Source: an uncultured Roseburia sp. (GTDB taxonomy: Bacteria; Bacillota; Clostridia; Lachnospirales; Lachnospiraceae). From it: 64,000 bases of DNA. The translations under genes were made by a program, and so were the position numbers. Numbering within the stretch: the first letter of the stretch is position 1; each line of letters opens with the position of its first letter. Below, piece by piece: positions 21,999 through 30,942 of the stretch. The DNA lies in NCBI GenBank assembly GCA_900539115.1, contig UQAQ01000010.1, positions 21,000-84,999 on the forward strand, written 5' to 3'. The notes beneath the pieces were generated by a model. That model was not told where the DNA came from. It saw only the letters and a program-made list of their open reading frames with translations, and searched no databases.

Positions 21999-23875
21999 GC
22001 GGAAAGCCAAATAAGCCAGCCGGAGGCCCACCAATGGGAGGACCGGGACATGGTCCGGGAGGCAGACACGCCAGAGCGATGGGTGGCAAGCCAAAAGAAA
22101 CCAAACAGACGATAAAACGCCTTCTCGGTTATCTTGGAAAAGATAAGAAACACGTGATCATTGCACTGGTGTGTGTAGTGATTTCCAGTTTATCGACATT
22201 GGCTGGATCCTATATGCTGTCGCCGATCATCAACGGAATTACAGAAACATACGATAAGGCATCCAAAGCAGCCGGCGATGCCGGTGTCATTATCAATGAA
22301 GGATTGAAAACATTAGGACTTGGTATCCTTTTGATGCTTGCGATTTATGGAATCGGTGTGATTTCCATGTATTTACAGCAGCGAATCATGATCGGCGTTT
22401 CGCAGCGTGCGTTAAAGACGCTTCGTAAAGATCTGTTTGATCATATCCAGACTTTGCCGGTACGCTATTTTGATACGAATGCGACCGGAGATATCATGAG
22501 TCGTTTTACAAACGATGTTGATGTCGTCGGTGAAATGCTCAACAATACGGTGATTCAGTTGATTCAGGGATGTATCAGTATCGTGGGTACGGTAAGTATC
22601 ATGCTTTATATGAACGTATGGCTTGCCCTTCTTACGATCCTGCTTGTGCCGCTTATGCTGAAAGCCGGTGGTTCGATCGCAAAGCGCAGTTCCAAATATT
22701 ATCGCCAGCAGCAGTCGGCGCTTGGTAAATTAAATGGTTACATCGAAGAGACAGTAACCGGCCAGAAAGTAGTAAAAGTATTCTGTCACGAGGAAAAAGC
22801 AGTGGAAGAATTTACCGATTTGAACAATGATCTTCGTAAAAAACAGGTCAAAGCGCAGTTCTTTGGCGGTATCATGGGACCGGTCATGGGAAATATCGGA
22901 CAGGTCAGCTACGGTATCACGGCGTGTGTGGGTGGTTTGTTTTGTCTTGCCGGACGACTCAGCCTTGGCGGACTGACAGTATTTGTAAACTACTCCCGCC
23001 AGTTCAGCCGCCCGATCAACGAGATCTCTATGCAGATCAATACGATCTTTTCTGCACTTGCCGGTGCAGAGCGTGTCTTCAAAGTCATGGATGAAGAGCC
23101 GGAAGAAGCTGACAAGCCGGATGCGGTAGAGATGGACGATGTCAAAGGAGAAGTAATTATGGAAGACGTTTCCTTTGGCTACAATCCGGATAAAGTGATC
23201 TTGAAGCACATCAATCTGTATGCGCATGCCGGCCAGAAAGTGGCATTTGTCGGTTCGACCGGTGCCGGAAAAACGACGATTACCAACCTTTTAAACCGTT
23301 TTTATGACATTCAGGAAGGAAAGATCACGATCGATGGCAGAGATATCAAAGACTATGCGAGAAAGAGTCTGCGAAGCCATATCGCGATGGTATTACAGGA
23401 TACACATTTGTTTACCGGAACGGTTCGTGAAAATATCCGTTACGGACGTCCGGATGCGACGGACGAAGAAGTCGAGCAGGCAGCAAAGACTGCCAGTGCA
23501 CATTCGTTTATCATGCGTCTCGAAAATGGATACGATACGATGCTGGAAGGTGACGGTATCAACCTGAGCCAGGGACAGCGGCAGTTGTTAAATATTGCTA
23601 GAGCAGCCGTATCAAAAGCACCGATCCTTGTACTCGATGAGGCGACAAGTTCAGTCGATACGAGAACAGAGATGCATATTGACCACGGCATGGAGCGCTT
23701 GATGAAGGACCGTACGACATTTGTTATCGCGCACCGTCTTTCTACCGTGCGCAATGCGGATTGTATCATGGTTCTTGAACAGGGAGAGATCATTGAGCGT
23801 GGAACGCATGAGCAGCTTCTTGCCGAGAAAGGAAGATATTACCAATTATATACCGGCGCGGTAGAATTGGATTGA
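21995..23875 (+). CDS. Heterodimeric ABC exporter, catalytic subunit
   Basis: A 626-residue half transporter with a Gly/Pro-rich N-terminal extension (PPMGGPGHGPGGRHAR, about residues 11-26), a six-helix membrane domain and a nucleotide-binding domain with canonical Walker A (GSTGAGKTT), Walker B LVLDEATSSVD and switch His in VIAHRLSTV. Its signature is LSQGQ rather than LSGGQ. The degenerate signature of this subunit faces the degenerate Walker B/switch of the other, giving one active and one inactive site, as known for BmrCD and TM287/288. It overlaps the upstream gene by 4 bp. Confidence 0.93.
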   Translation: MSGKPNKPAGGPPMGGPGHGPGGRHARAMGGKPKETKQTIKRLLGYLGKDKKHVIIALVCVVISSLSTLAGSYMLSPIINGITETYDKASKAAGDAGVIINEGLKTLGLGILLMLAIYGIGVISMYLQQRIMIGVSQRALKTLRKDLFDHIQTLPVRYFDTNATGDIMSRFTNDVDVVGEMLNNTVIQLIQGCISIVGTVSIMLYMNVWLALLTILLVPLMLKAGGSIAKRSSKYYRQQQSALGKLNGYIEETVTGQKVVKVFCHEEKAVEEFTDLNNDLRKKQVKAQFFGGIMGPVMGNIGQVSYGITACVGGLFCLAGRLSLGGLTVFVNYSRQFSRPINEISMQINTIFSALAGAERVFKVMDEEPEEADKPDAVEMDDVKGEVIMEDVSFGYNPDKVILKHINLYAHAGQKVAFVGSTGAGKTTITNLLNRFYDIQEGKITIDGRDIKDYARKSLRSHIAMVLQDTHLFTGTVRENIRYGRPDATDEEVEQAAKTASAHSFIMRLENGYDTMLEGDGINLSQGQRQLLNIARAAVSKAPILVLDEATSSVDTRTEMHIDHGMERLMKDRTTFVIAHRLSTVRNADCIMVLEQGEIIERGTHEQLLAEKGRYYQLYTGAVELD

Positions 23876-23889
23876 TAAAATTTCTTTTA

Positions 23890-23901
23890 CGTGCAAGCAC
23901 G
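23890..23901 (+). other. Short hairpin after the ABC exporter operon
   Basis: CGTGC-aa-GCACG is followed by a short T-run about 14 bases later (near 23911-23917). It is a weak terminator candidate. The same CGTGC/GCACG core occurs at the tip of the hairpin at 2212-2270. Confidence 0.4.
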
Positions 23902-23961
23902 ACCAGCCATTTTTTGTACATTGACCCTGAATAGTTAAATTGTTTTTTTATAAAATTCCTC

Positions 23962-23989
23962 TTGTAATTAGCAAAAAAAATGCTATGAT
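23962..23989 (+). promoter_or_regulatory. Promoter of pta
   Basis: TTGTAA (23962-23967) and TATGAT (23984-23989) with 16-bp spacing. Confidence 0.6.
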
Positions 23990-24024
23990 AGAAGTAGAGA
24001 AAAAATATTAGGAGGCATATTGCT

Positions 24025-25008
24025 ATGTTTGGTTTTGGTCAGTTGATTGACATTTTGAAAAAAAATCCAAGAAAAATTGTTTTTACAGAGGGAAGCGATC
24101 CTCGTATCCTGGAAGCATCTTCCCGTCTTTTGGCAAGTACATTTCTTGCCCCTGTATTAGTTGGTAACAAAGAGGAGATTACAAAGGCAGCAGAAGAAAG
24201 CGGCTTTAATATCCGTGGAGCTGAGATCATTGATCCATTGAATTATGACGAGATTGATGAGATGGTGGATATGCTTTGTGAGATCCGTAAAAATAAAGGA
24301 ATGACACCGGAGCAGGCTCGTGGAATTTTGTCTCAGGCAAATTATTTCGGAACGATGCTTGTGAAGATGGGAAAAGCAGATGCATTGTTAGGTGGAGCGA
24401 CATATTCTACGGCAGATACGGTTCGTCCGGCATTGCAGATCATCAAGACAAAGCCAAACAATTCCATCGTATCTTCCTGCTTTATTCTGGTTCGTCCATC
24501 CGCAACCGGTGAAAATGAAGTGCTTGCGATGGCAGACTGCGCGATCAATATCAAACCGACCGAAGATGAATTGGTTGAGATCGCGTTAGAGGCTTCCGAA
24601 TGTGCGAAGATTTTCGGAATCGATCCTCAGGTTGCATTCCTCAGCTATTCTACATTGGGATCCGGCAAAGGCGAAGATGTAGATAAGATGCGTAACGCCG
24701 CAGAGAAGACAAAGAAAGCAGCGCCAAACCTTCCGATCGAAGGAGAACTTCAATTTGATGCTGCAGTAGCACCTCGTGTAGCTCGTACAAAATGTCCGCA
24801 GTCCGAAGTGGCTGGACATGCAAACACCTTTATTTTCCCTGATATCAACGCAGGAAATATCGGTTACAAAATTGCACAGCGTATGGGTAACTTCGATGCT
24901 TACGGCCCAATCCTTCTTGGACTGAATGCACCGATCAACGACCTTTCCCGCGGATGTAATGCAAGTGAAGTATATTCCATGGCGATTATTACCGCAGCAT
25001 TGGCATAA
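24025..25008 (+). CDS. pta: Phosphate acetyltransferase
   Basis: A 327-residue short-form Pta, which interconverts acetyl-CoA and acetyl phosphate in fermentative acetate formation. Signatures: EGSDPRILEASSRLLA near the start, GGATYSTADTVRPALQI, SYSTLGSGKGEDVDKM and NAPINDLSRGCNASEVY near the end. The length equals the single-domain clostridial enzyme. Acetate kinase, usually the next gene, is not here; tadA follows instead. ATG 24025 follows TTAGGAGGCATATTGCT. A sigma-A-type promoter precedes it. Confidence 0.95.
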   Translation: MFGFGQLIDILKKNPRKIVFTEGSDPRILEASSRLLASTFLAPVLVGNKEEITKAAEESGFNIRGAEIIDPLNYDEIDEMVDMLCEIRKNKGMTPEQARGILSQANYFGTMLVKMGKADALLGGATYSTADTVRPALQIIKTKPNNSIVSSCFILVRPSATGENEVLAMADCAINIKPTEDELVEIALEASECAKIFGIDPQVAFLSYSTLGSGKGEDVDKMRNAAEKTKKAAPNLPIEGELQFDAAVAPRVARTKCPQSEVAGHANTFIFPDINAGNIGYKIAQRMGNFDAYGPILLGLNAPINDLSRGCNASEVYSMAIITAALA

Positions 25009-25038
25009 AAAATAAAATGTAAGAATGAAAAATACATG

Positions 25039-25078
25039 GCCGGAGCAGAGCGTGACAAAAAGCGTGCGCTGCCCCGGC
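25039..25078 (+). other. GC-rich hairpin between pta and tadA
   Basis: GCCGG-A-GCAG-A-GCG pairs with CGC-TGC-CC-CGGC around a loop of about 14 bases. No T-tract follows, so it may stabilise the pta mRNA end or weakly terminate. Confidence 0.4.
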
Positions 25079-25120
25079 TGTTGCTATAAATTGGAAATGT
25101 TTAGCGGAAAGAGGATGCGC

Positions 25121-25603
25121 ATGAGAAAGAAAATGAGCGAAGACGAAAGATTCATGAAAGAAGCGATCCGGCAGGCGAAGAAAGCCTATGCACTGGAAGA
25201 AACGCCGATTGGCTGTGTGCTGGTTCATGAGGGGAAGATTATCGCCCGAGGGTATAACAAACGAAATAAAAAGAAAAATACACTGGCGCATGCAGAAATC
25301 ATTGTGATCAATAAGGCGAGCCGGGTTCTCGGAGACTGGCGGCTGGAGGAATGCACGATGTATGTGACACTGGAACCCTGCCCGATGTGTGCCGGAGCAA
25401 TCGTGCAGGCAAGAATCCCCAAAGTGGTGATCGGAAGCATGAATCCGAAGGCGGGATGTGCCGGTTCCGTCCTGAATCTGCTGGATATGCCGGGGTTTAA
25501 CCACCGGGTAGAAGTGGAACGGGGGATTTTGGAAGAACCATGCAGCCGGCTGATGAGCGGTTTTTTTAAAGAACTTCGGTTAAAACGAAAGAAATCTACT
25601 TGA
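25121..25603 (+). CDS. tadA: tRNA-specific adenosine deaminase
   Basis: A 160-residue zinc deaminase of the cytidine deaminase fold that makes inosine at the wobble position of tRNA-Arg (ACG). Zinc and catalytic motifs: HAE (in TLAHAEIIVI) and PCPMC (in LEPCPMCAGAI), with the tadA-typical VGSMNPKAGCAGSVLNLL stretch. ATG 25121 is preferred, with GAGG six bases upstream; ATG 25133 is an alternative. Frame positions further upstream would add a Cys-containing tail not seen in the family. The protein ends in a basic tail (LRLKRKKST). Confidence 0.92.
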   Translation: MRKKMSEDERFMKEAIRQAKKAYALEETPIGCVLVHEGKIIARGYNKRNKKKNTLAHAEIIVINKASRVLGDWRLEECTMYVTLEPCPMCAGAIVQARIPKVVIGSMNPKAGCAGSVLNLLDMPGFNHRVEVERGILEEPCSRLMSGFFKELRLKRKKST

Positions 25604-25628
25604 AGAAAGCATTTGTTTATGCTATAAT
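25600..25628 (+). promoter_or_regulatory. Promoter of secDF
   Basis: TTGAAG (25600-25605) and TATAAT (25623-25628) with 17-bp spacing, overlapping the tadA stop codon. Confidence 0.68.
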
Positions 25629-25663
25629 ATTTTGGTACATTTTTAGAAAAGGAGATTTTCACA

Positions 25664-27919
25664 ATGAATACTAAGTTAAAGGGCGTTTTACAGCTTCTTG
25701 TCATTCTCCTTGTAACTGCCGCAGTTTGTGTTGTGGCATACACGGGAATTGGAGGAGCAAAGCGGGGTAGTGCAAAAAACATCCGCTTAGGACTTGACTT
25801 GGCAGGTGGTGTCAGCGTTACATACGAAGCGACAAAAGAAAATCCAACTGCTCAGGAAATGAAAGATACTGTGTATAAAATGCAGATGCGTGTACAGAAC
25901 GAAAGTACAGAAGCTTCTGTTTATCAGGAAGGAAATAACCGTGTAACGGTTGACGTTCCGGATGTTGATGATCCACAGGCAGTATTGGACAAGCTTGGAA
26001 AAGCGGGAGCATTGGAATTTGTTCTTTACAACAATGTAACGGTTGGAGAAGATGGAAAGACGGCGACCTATGACAAAAAGGATGTCATCATCGACGGTTC
26101 CATGCTAAAGACTGCAGAAGCAGCAACACAGCAGGATTCCACGACAGGCCAGTCAGAAAATGTTGTAAAACTTTCATTTAATGCAAAGGGAACAAAGAAA
26201 TTTAAAAAAGTAACAACCGATCACGTAGGTGAGCAGTTCTCGATCATTTACGATGGCGAGATCGTATCCTCTCCGGTTATCCGTGAGGCAATTGACGGTG
26301 GAGAAGCCGTTATCTCCGGAAGTTTTGATGAGTTTTCAAAAGCAGAGGATATGGCATCGACTCTTCGTATCGGTGCGCTTCCATTGGAACTGAAAAATAT
26401 CCGTTCCAATATCGTAGGAGCAAAACTTGGTGGAGATGCACTTAAGACAAGTTTGATCGCCGGTGCGATCGGTCTTGCCCTGGTTATTATCTTCATGATC
26501 GTTATGTATTGGATCCCCGGTGTAGCAGCCTCTCTTGCGCTGTTGTTCTATGTAGGTGCATCCGTGCTTGCCATTAACGGTCTGGATGTCACATTGACCC
26601 TGCCGGGTATCGCCGGAGTTATTCTTGCGATCGGTATGGCGGTGGATGCGAACTGTATTATCTTTACCCGTATCCGAGAGGAATTGGCGACAGGAAAGAC
26701 GGTTCGTTCAGCAATCAAGATTGGATTTGAGAAAGCGTTGTCCGCGATCATCGATGGTAACGTTACGACATTGATCGCTGCCGTTGTTCTTTATATCAAA
26801 GGATCCGGTACCGTTATGGGATTTGCCCAGACACTGGCAATTGGTATTATCCTTTCTATGTTTACGGCAATCTTCGTAACAAGATGGATCTTGTATGCAT
26901 TTGTGGGACTTGGTCTCGATGATGTGAAGTTCTACGGAACACAGAAAACAAGAAAACCGATCAACTTTGTTGGAAATATTAAGAAATATGCGATCATTTC
27001 CGGATGCCTTCTTCTTTTGTGCATCGGCGGACTGGTTATGAATATGGTAAAAATGGGACAGCCTCTTAACTATAGTCTTGAGTTCTTAGGTGGTTCCTCC
27101 ACATCGATTACCTTTACGGATTACAAGGGTGAAGGATTTGATGCTTCCGGTAATGCGAGCGCAGACTTCAAAAATGAAGTAACCGATGTTGTAAAAACGG
27201 CGGCAGATGTATCCGAAGCAGAACTTTCGGATGTATCCGGCGAAAAGACATTGATCGTTCGTACGCCGGCCTTTACCGAAGATCAGCAGAAGAAAGTAAT
27301 CTCCACGGTGGTGGAAAAATATGGTGTTAGTGATAAGAGTATCGAAGTAGAGACCATTTCTGCTTCGGTAAGTAACGAAATGCGTATGGATGCGATCGTA
27401 GCTGTGCTTATTGCAGCAGTAGGTATGTTGATCTACATCTGGATCCGATTCAAGAATCTTGCATTTGGTGCAAGTTCGGTTATCGCACTTCTTCATGACG
27501 TTATGGTAGTGCTTATGGTTTACGCGATCGGAAGTGCGTCCATTACTGTCGGAAGTACGTTTATCGCTTGTATGCTGACGATCGTAGGTTACTCGATCAA
27601 CGCGACGATCGTAGTGTTCGACCGTGTTCGTGAAAACCGTAAGAAACTGGGCAACACGGACTTGGCAGAAATTGTAAACACAAGTATTACAGAGACCTTG
27701 AGCCGAAGTTTTAATACTTCGATCACAACATTGGTAATGGTACTTTGTCTTGCCGTTCTTGGTGTGGATTCCATCCGCCAGTTTGCGGTACCGATGATGG
27801 CAGGTATCATTTCCGGATGCTATTCTTCTGTATGTCTGGCAGGTACTATTTGGTACTTTATGAACCGCAGTGCTCAGAAGAAAGCCAAAGCGAAAAAAGC
27901 CGGTAACAAAAAGAAATAA
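25664..27919 (+). CDS. secDF: Fused SecDF protein-export membrane protein
   Basis: A 751-residue fusion. The SecD half (1 to about 430) starts with a transmembrane helix, then IRLGLDLAGGVSVTYEA, the periplasmic P1 region, and six-helix RND-like segments with GIAGVILAIGMAVDANCIIFTRIREE. The SecF half (about 435-751) has LEFLGGSSTSITF and GYSINATIVVFDRVRENR. SecDF uses the proton gradient to pull exported proteins across at the Sec translocon. Fusion is common in Firmicutes. The tail is Lys-rich (KKAKAKKAGNKKK). It has its own promoter, an AAAAGGAG ribosome binding site and a strong terminator. Confidence 0.96.
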   Translation: MNTKLKGVLQLLVILLVTAAVCVVAYTGIGGAKRGSAKNIRLGLDLAGGVSVTYEATKENPTAQEMKDTVYKMQMRVQNESTEASVYQEGNNRVTVDVPDVDDPQAVLDKLGKAGALEFVLYNNVTVGEDGKTATYDKKDVIIDGSMLKTAEAATQQDSTTGQSENVVKLSFNAKGTKKFKKVTTDHVGEQFSIIYDGEIVSSPVIREAIDGGEAVISGSFDEFSKAEDMASTLRIGALPLELKNIRSNIVGAKLGGDALKTSLIAGAIGLALVIIFMIVMYWIPGVAASLALLFYVGASVLAINGLDVTLTLPGIAGVILAIGMAVDANCIIFTRIREELATGKTVRSAIKIGFEKALSAIIDGNVTTLIAAVVLYIKGSGTVMGFAQTLAIGIILSMFTAIFVTRWILYAFVGLGLDDVKFYGTQKTRKPINFVGNIKKYAIISGCLLLLCIGGLVMNMVKMGQPLNYSLEFLGGSSTSITFTDYKGEGFDASGNASADFKNEVTDVVKTAADVSEAELSDVSGEKTLIVRTPAFTEDQQKKVISTVVEKYGVSDKSIEVETISASVSNEMRMDAIVAVLIAAVGMLIYIWIRFKNLAFGASSVIALLHDVMVVLMVYAIGSASITVGSTFIACMLTIVGYSINATIVVFDRVRENRKKLGNTDLAEIVNTSITETLSRSFNTSITTLVMVLCLAVLGVDSIRQFAVPMMAGIISGCYSSVCLAGTIWYFMNRSAQKKAKAKKAGNKKK

Positions 27920-27940
27920 TTATTTTTGATGAATAAAATA

Positions 27941-27991
27941 GAAAGCGGTTGTGCATACTACATAAAAAGAGTATGTGCAGCCGCTTTTTTT
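27941..27991 (+). terminator. Intrinsic terminator after secDF
   Basis: AAAGCGG-TTGTGCATACT pairs with AGTATGTGCAGCCGCTTT, followed by T residues. Confidence 0.88.
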
Positions 27992-28034
27992 GCAGCATAA
28001 GTCTGCTCGGGCGTGCACGGTTGTTGGAGGAATT

Positions 28035-29069
28035 ATGGACAAAATGATTGGAAAGCGGAGCGTGCAGTTTGAAGTGCCGCCGTGCATTATCGGAGCCGCT
28101 TCCGTAGCCGGCGAAAAAGAGGGAGCCGGAAAATTTGGAAAATATTATGACATTATAGAAGACGATCCGCTGTTTGGTGGAAAAACATGGGAAGAGGCGG
28201 AGAGTAAAATGCAGCATATGGCAGCAGACATCGCAATCCGCAATGCCGGACTGGAATCGGAAGATATCCGGTATATCGTGGCAGGGGATCTGCTCGGGCA
28301 GCTGATCGCGACTTCGTTTGGCATCATGAATCTGAATATACCGATGTTTGGCGTTTATGGTGCGTGCTCGACGATGGGCGAGTCGATGGCAATCGGTTCC
28401 ATGCTTGTGGAAGGCGGCTTTGCAGAGTACATTGTCGCCATGACGTCGAGTCATTTTGCCAGCGCGGAAAAGCAATTTCGTTTTCCTTTGGCGTACGGAA
28501 ACCAGCGACCTTATTCGGCGACATGGACGGTGACAGGAAGCGGCGCAGTTGTGATCGGAAGGGGAGACGGAAAATGGAAACGTAAAGAAACAGATTATGT
28601 GTGTATCCGCGGGATTACGACCGGAGTGATCACGGATTACGGCATCAAAGACAGCATGAATATGGGCGCTTGTATGGCCCCGGCAGCCTGTGATTGCATT
28701 TTGAACAATTTCAAAGATTTTGGGGTAGAACCGGACTATTATGACAAGATCATTACAGGGGATCTCGGAACGATCGGACAGCGGATTTTAAAGGATATGC
28801 TGCTGGGTTACGGATATGATATCAGGAAACAGCATATGGACTGCGGAACGGAAATTTATTACAATGAAGAGCAGGATACGCATGCCGGCGGAAGCGGCTG
28901 TGGCTGCAGCGCGATCACACTGACGGGGTATATCTTGAAAAAAATGCGGAAACATGCGTGGCGGAGAGTGCTGTTTGTGCCGACCGGAGCGCTTTTATCG
29001 ACTGTCAGTTTCAATGAGGGAAATTCGGTGCCGGGAATCGCGCATGGTGTCATGCTCGAATGTATGTGA
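28035..29069 (+). CDS. spoVAD: Stage V sporulation protein AD
   Basis: A 344-residue thiolase-fold protein of the SpoVAD family: VQFEVPPCIIGAASVAG, AGDLLGQLIATSFG, GVYGACSTMGESMAIG and HAGGSGCGCSAITLTGYI. SpoVA proteins form the inner-membrane channel that moves dipicolinic acid into the forespore and out at germination; SpoVAD binds dipicolinate. ATG 28035 follows TTGGAGGAATT; earlier frame positions fall in the secDF terminator. spoVAE follows after 14 bp, but spoVAC, which normally precedes, is missing here. I see no convincing sigma-G promoter by eye. Confidence 0.95.
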   Translation: MDKMIGKRSVQFEVPPCIIGAASVAGEKEGAGKFGKYYDIIEDDPLFGGKTWEEAESKMQHMAADIAIRNAGLESEDIRYIVAGDLLGQLIATSFGIMNLNIPMFGVYGACSTMGESMAIGSMLVEGGFAEYIVAMTSSHFASAEKQFRFPLAYGNQRPYSATWTVTGSGAVVIGRGDGKWKRKETDYVCIRGITTGVITDYGIKDSMNMGACMAPAACDCILNNFKDFGVEPDYYDKIITGDLGTIGQRILKDMLLGYGYDIRKQHMDCGTEIYYNEEQDTHAGGSGCGCSAITLTGYILKKMRKHAWRRVLFVPTGALLSTVSFNEGNSVPGIAHGVMLECM

Positions 29070-29083
29070 AAGGAGAAGACAAG

Positions 29084-29440
29084 ATGGAATATTTGATTTC
29101 TTTTTTGATCGGGGGAGCAATCTGCGCGGTAGTGCAGCTGTTTATGGACAATACGAAACTGCTTCCCGGAAGGATTATGGTTATCTTGGTATGTCTGGGA
29201 GCGGTATTAAGCGCCCTGCGTCTGTATGAACCGTTTGCCAATTGGGCAAAAGCCGGAGCGACGGTGCCTTTGATCGGGTTTGGACATCTTTTGTTTGAAG
29301 GGGTGAAAGAAGCGGTAGATAAAAGAGGGTTTATCGGTATCTTTTATGGTGGTATGGAGCGGGCGGCTGTCGGTATTTCAGGGGCACTTGTCATCAGCTT
29401 TTTGGCGTCACTGGTATTTAAGCCAAAGATGAAAGGATAA
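29084..29440 (+). CDS. spoVAE: Stage V sporulation protein AE
   Basis: A 118-residue membrane protein with about four hydrophobic helices: EYLISFLIGGAICAVVQLF at the start, LLPGRIMVILVCLGAVLSAL and FGHLLFEGVKEAVDKRG. This matches the SpoVAE(b) family that works with SpoVAD and SpoVAC in dipicolinate transport. ATG 29084 has AAAGGAGAAGACAAG upstream. It is co-transcribed with spoVAD and followed by a terminator-like hairpin at 29498. Confidence 0.92.
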   Translation: MEYLISFLIGGAICAVVQLFMDNTKLLPGRIMVILVCLGAVLSALRLYEPFANWAKAGATVPLIGFGHLLFEGVKEAVDKRGFIGIFYGGMERAAVGISGALVISFLASLVFKPKMKG

Positions 29441-29467
29441 AACGTTTGGAATTGTTATGAAAAAACA

Positions 29468-29496
29468 TTGAGAATTATGGAAAAACAAAGTATAAT
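29468..29496 (+). promoter_or_regulatory. Promoter of the AI-2E-type gene
   Basis: TTGAGA (29468-29473) and TATAAT (29491-29496) with 17-bp spacing. The expected start lies inside the palindrome at 29498-29520. Confidence 0.62.
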
Positions 29497-29497
29497 G

Positions 29498-29524
29498 AGG
29501 TTAGTGGCAGTCACTAACCTTTTT
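29498..29524 (+). terminator. spoVA terminator that may double as an operator
   Basis: AGGTTAGTG-gcagt-CACTAACCT has perfect 9-bp arms followed by TTTTT. For RNA coming from spoVAE it is a terminator. It also covers the start point of the next promoter, so it could act as an operator. Confidence 0.75.
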
Positions 29525-29555
29525 GATATGGGAAAAAATGGAATGGAGGACATCT

Positions 29556-30755
29556 ATGAAAAAATTGGAGAATAAATACATATATGCAGGGATTACGGCG
29601 TTTTGTGTCTTAATGGCTGTTTTGATCTGTGGATTTATCTTTTTTAATTTTGATGTAGTAACAGCAGCTTTTGGAAAATTGAATTCGGCATTGACACCTA
29701 TTTATATCGGCTTGGTGATCGCCTATCTGTTAAGCCCAATGGTCAATGGCATGGAGAGAATGGTGTTCATTCCTTTGTTTCGAAAGATCAATAAGACGGA
29801 TAAGAGAGTGCGCACATTTGCAAGAGGGATATCAATTGTACTTGTACTCGTGCTTGCGGTTGCAGTGATTTTCTGGCTGTCTATGCTTGTCGTGCCGGAA
29901 GTTGTCGACAGTATTACCAATCTGGCAGATAATCTTCCGGATTATTATCGAAATACGCTTCAGGTAGCGAACGATATCGGGGAAAAACATCCGGAAATAG
30001 CACAATATATGAAAGAAAGTACAAATACCGTTTATACTCAGGTTCGCAACTGGGTACAGAATGACCTTTTGCCGGCAAGCACGGAGATCCTAAGCAGTGT
30101 GTCGGATGGTCTTTTGAGTGCCCTTGGTATGCTTTTGAATGTTGTCATCGGAATTATCGTTTCGATTTATCTGATGGCGGGAAAAGAGCGGTTCTGTGCA
30201 CAGGCAAAACGCCTTTTATATACGATTTTTTCGGAAAAGAGGGCAAACCGTATTTTGTCTTTCGGAAAAGACATCAATTGGTCTTTTGCCAAGTTTTTCA
30301 GCGGAAAGATCATTGACTCGATCATTGTAGCGATCATTACCTTTATTGCTCTCAGTATCGCTAATATTCCGTACACGGCATTGATCAGTGTACTTGTCGG
30401 AGTAACCAATATCATCCCGTTTTTTGGACCGTATATAGGAGCGATTCCAAGCGCGTTGCTGGTTTTTTTGGCATCGCCGTTTAAGGGAGTGGTGTTTCTC
30501 ATACTTATCATAATTATTCAGCAGGTGGATGGCAATATTATCGGTCCGAAGATCATCGGTGAATCCGTTGGTCTGGAAAGCTTCTGGATTTTGTTTTCTA
30601 TCTTGGTATTCGGATCGTTGTTTGGATTGATCGGTATGATCTGTGCGGTTCCTGTATTCTCTGTTTTGTATAAAACAGTAAAACGCTGGAGCCATCGCAG
30701 ACTGGAAAAGAAAGGGCTTCCGGCAGAAACAAACTCGTATTTACGAAAAAAATAA
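29556..30755 (+). CDS. AI-2E family transporter/permease, copy 1
   Basis: A 399-residue membrane protein of the AI-2E/YtvI family: about seven or eight helices, early motif IGLVIAYLLSPMVNGMER, central GKIIDSIIVAIITFIALSI, and the conserved VGVTNIIPFFGPYIGAIPSA and IIQQVDGNIIGPKIIG. Family members include autoinducer exporters and Na+/H+ antiporters; the name does not prove AI-2 transport. ATG 29556 follows GGAGGACATCT. A second paralogue lies at 49529-50671. The gene has its own promoter. Confidence 0.9.
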   Translation: MKKLENKYIYAGITAFCVLMAVLICGFIFFNFDVVTAAFGKLNSALTPIYIGLVIAYLLSPMVNGMERMVFIPLFRKINKTDKRVRTFARGISIVLVLVLAVAVIFWLSMLVVPEVVDSITNLADNLPDYYRNTLQVANDIGEKHPEIAQYMKESTNTVYTQVRNWVQNDLLPASTEILSSVSDGLLSALGMLLNVVIGIIVSIYLMAGKERFCAQAKRLLYTIFSEKRANRILSFGKDINWSFAKFFSGKIIDSIIVAIITFIALSIANIPYTALISVLVGVTNIIPFFGPYIGAIPSALLVFLASPFKGVVFLILIIIIQQVDGNIIGPKIIGESVGLESFWILFSILVFGSLFGLIGMICAVPVFSVLYKTVKRWSHRRLEKKGLPAETNSYLRKK

Positions 30756-30840
30756 AATTTTTCTGGTATATTATGCCGGAAACGACGAAGAAACGAATGG
30801 TATAAATAAAAACTTATAATTATCATAACACAATAATAAT

Positions 30841-30869
30841 TTGCCGATAGATGGTAAAAATGTTATACT
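30841..30869 (+). promoter_or_regulatory. Promoter of the deacetylase gene (extended -10)
   Basis: TTGCCG (30841-30846) and TATACT (30864-30869) with 17-bp spacing and a TG two bases before the -10. Confidence 0.65.
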
Positions 30870-30884
30870 CTATATAACGAAAAC

Positions 30885-30914
30885 GATAAGAGCCACGGAG
30901 GGTTGGCGCTTATC
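30885..30914 (+). other. Leader hairpin before the deacetylase gene
   Basis: GATAAG-AGCC pairs with GG-CG-CTTATC around a G-rich loop, just downstream of the start point. It is not followed by a T-tract. It may be a leader stability or translation element. Confidence 0.4.
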
Positions 30915-30942
30915 CTATTAAAAAAATAAGGAGGATAATGTT

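Noticed and set aside
25039..25078. Small SRP RNA next to tadA
   Set aside because: It is a GC-rich hairpin without the conserved GGAA tetraloop region or flanking SRP sequence.
30885..30914. Cyclic-di-GMP riboswitch before the deacetylase gene
   Set aside because: Some G-rich bases look suggestive, but the conserved core and second stem of the GEMM class are missing.
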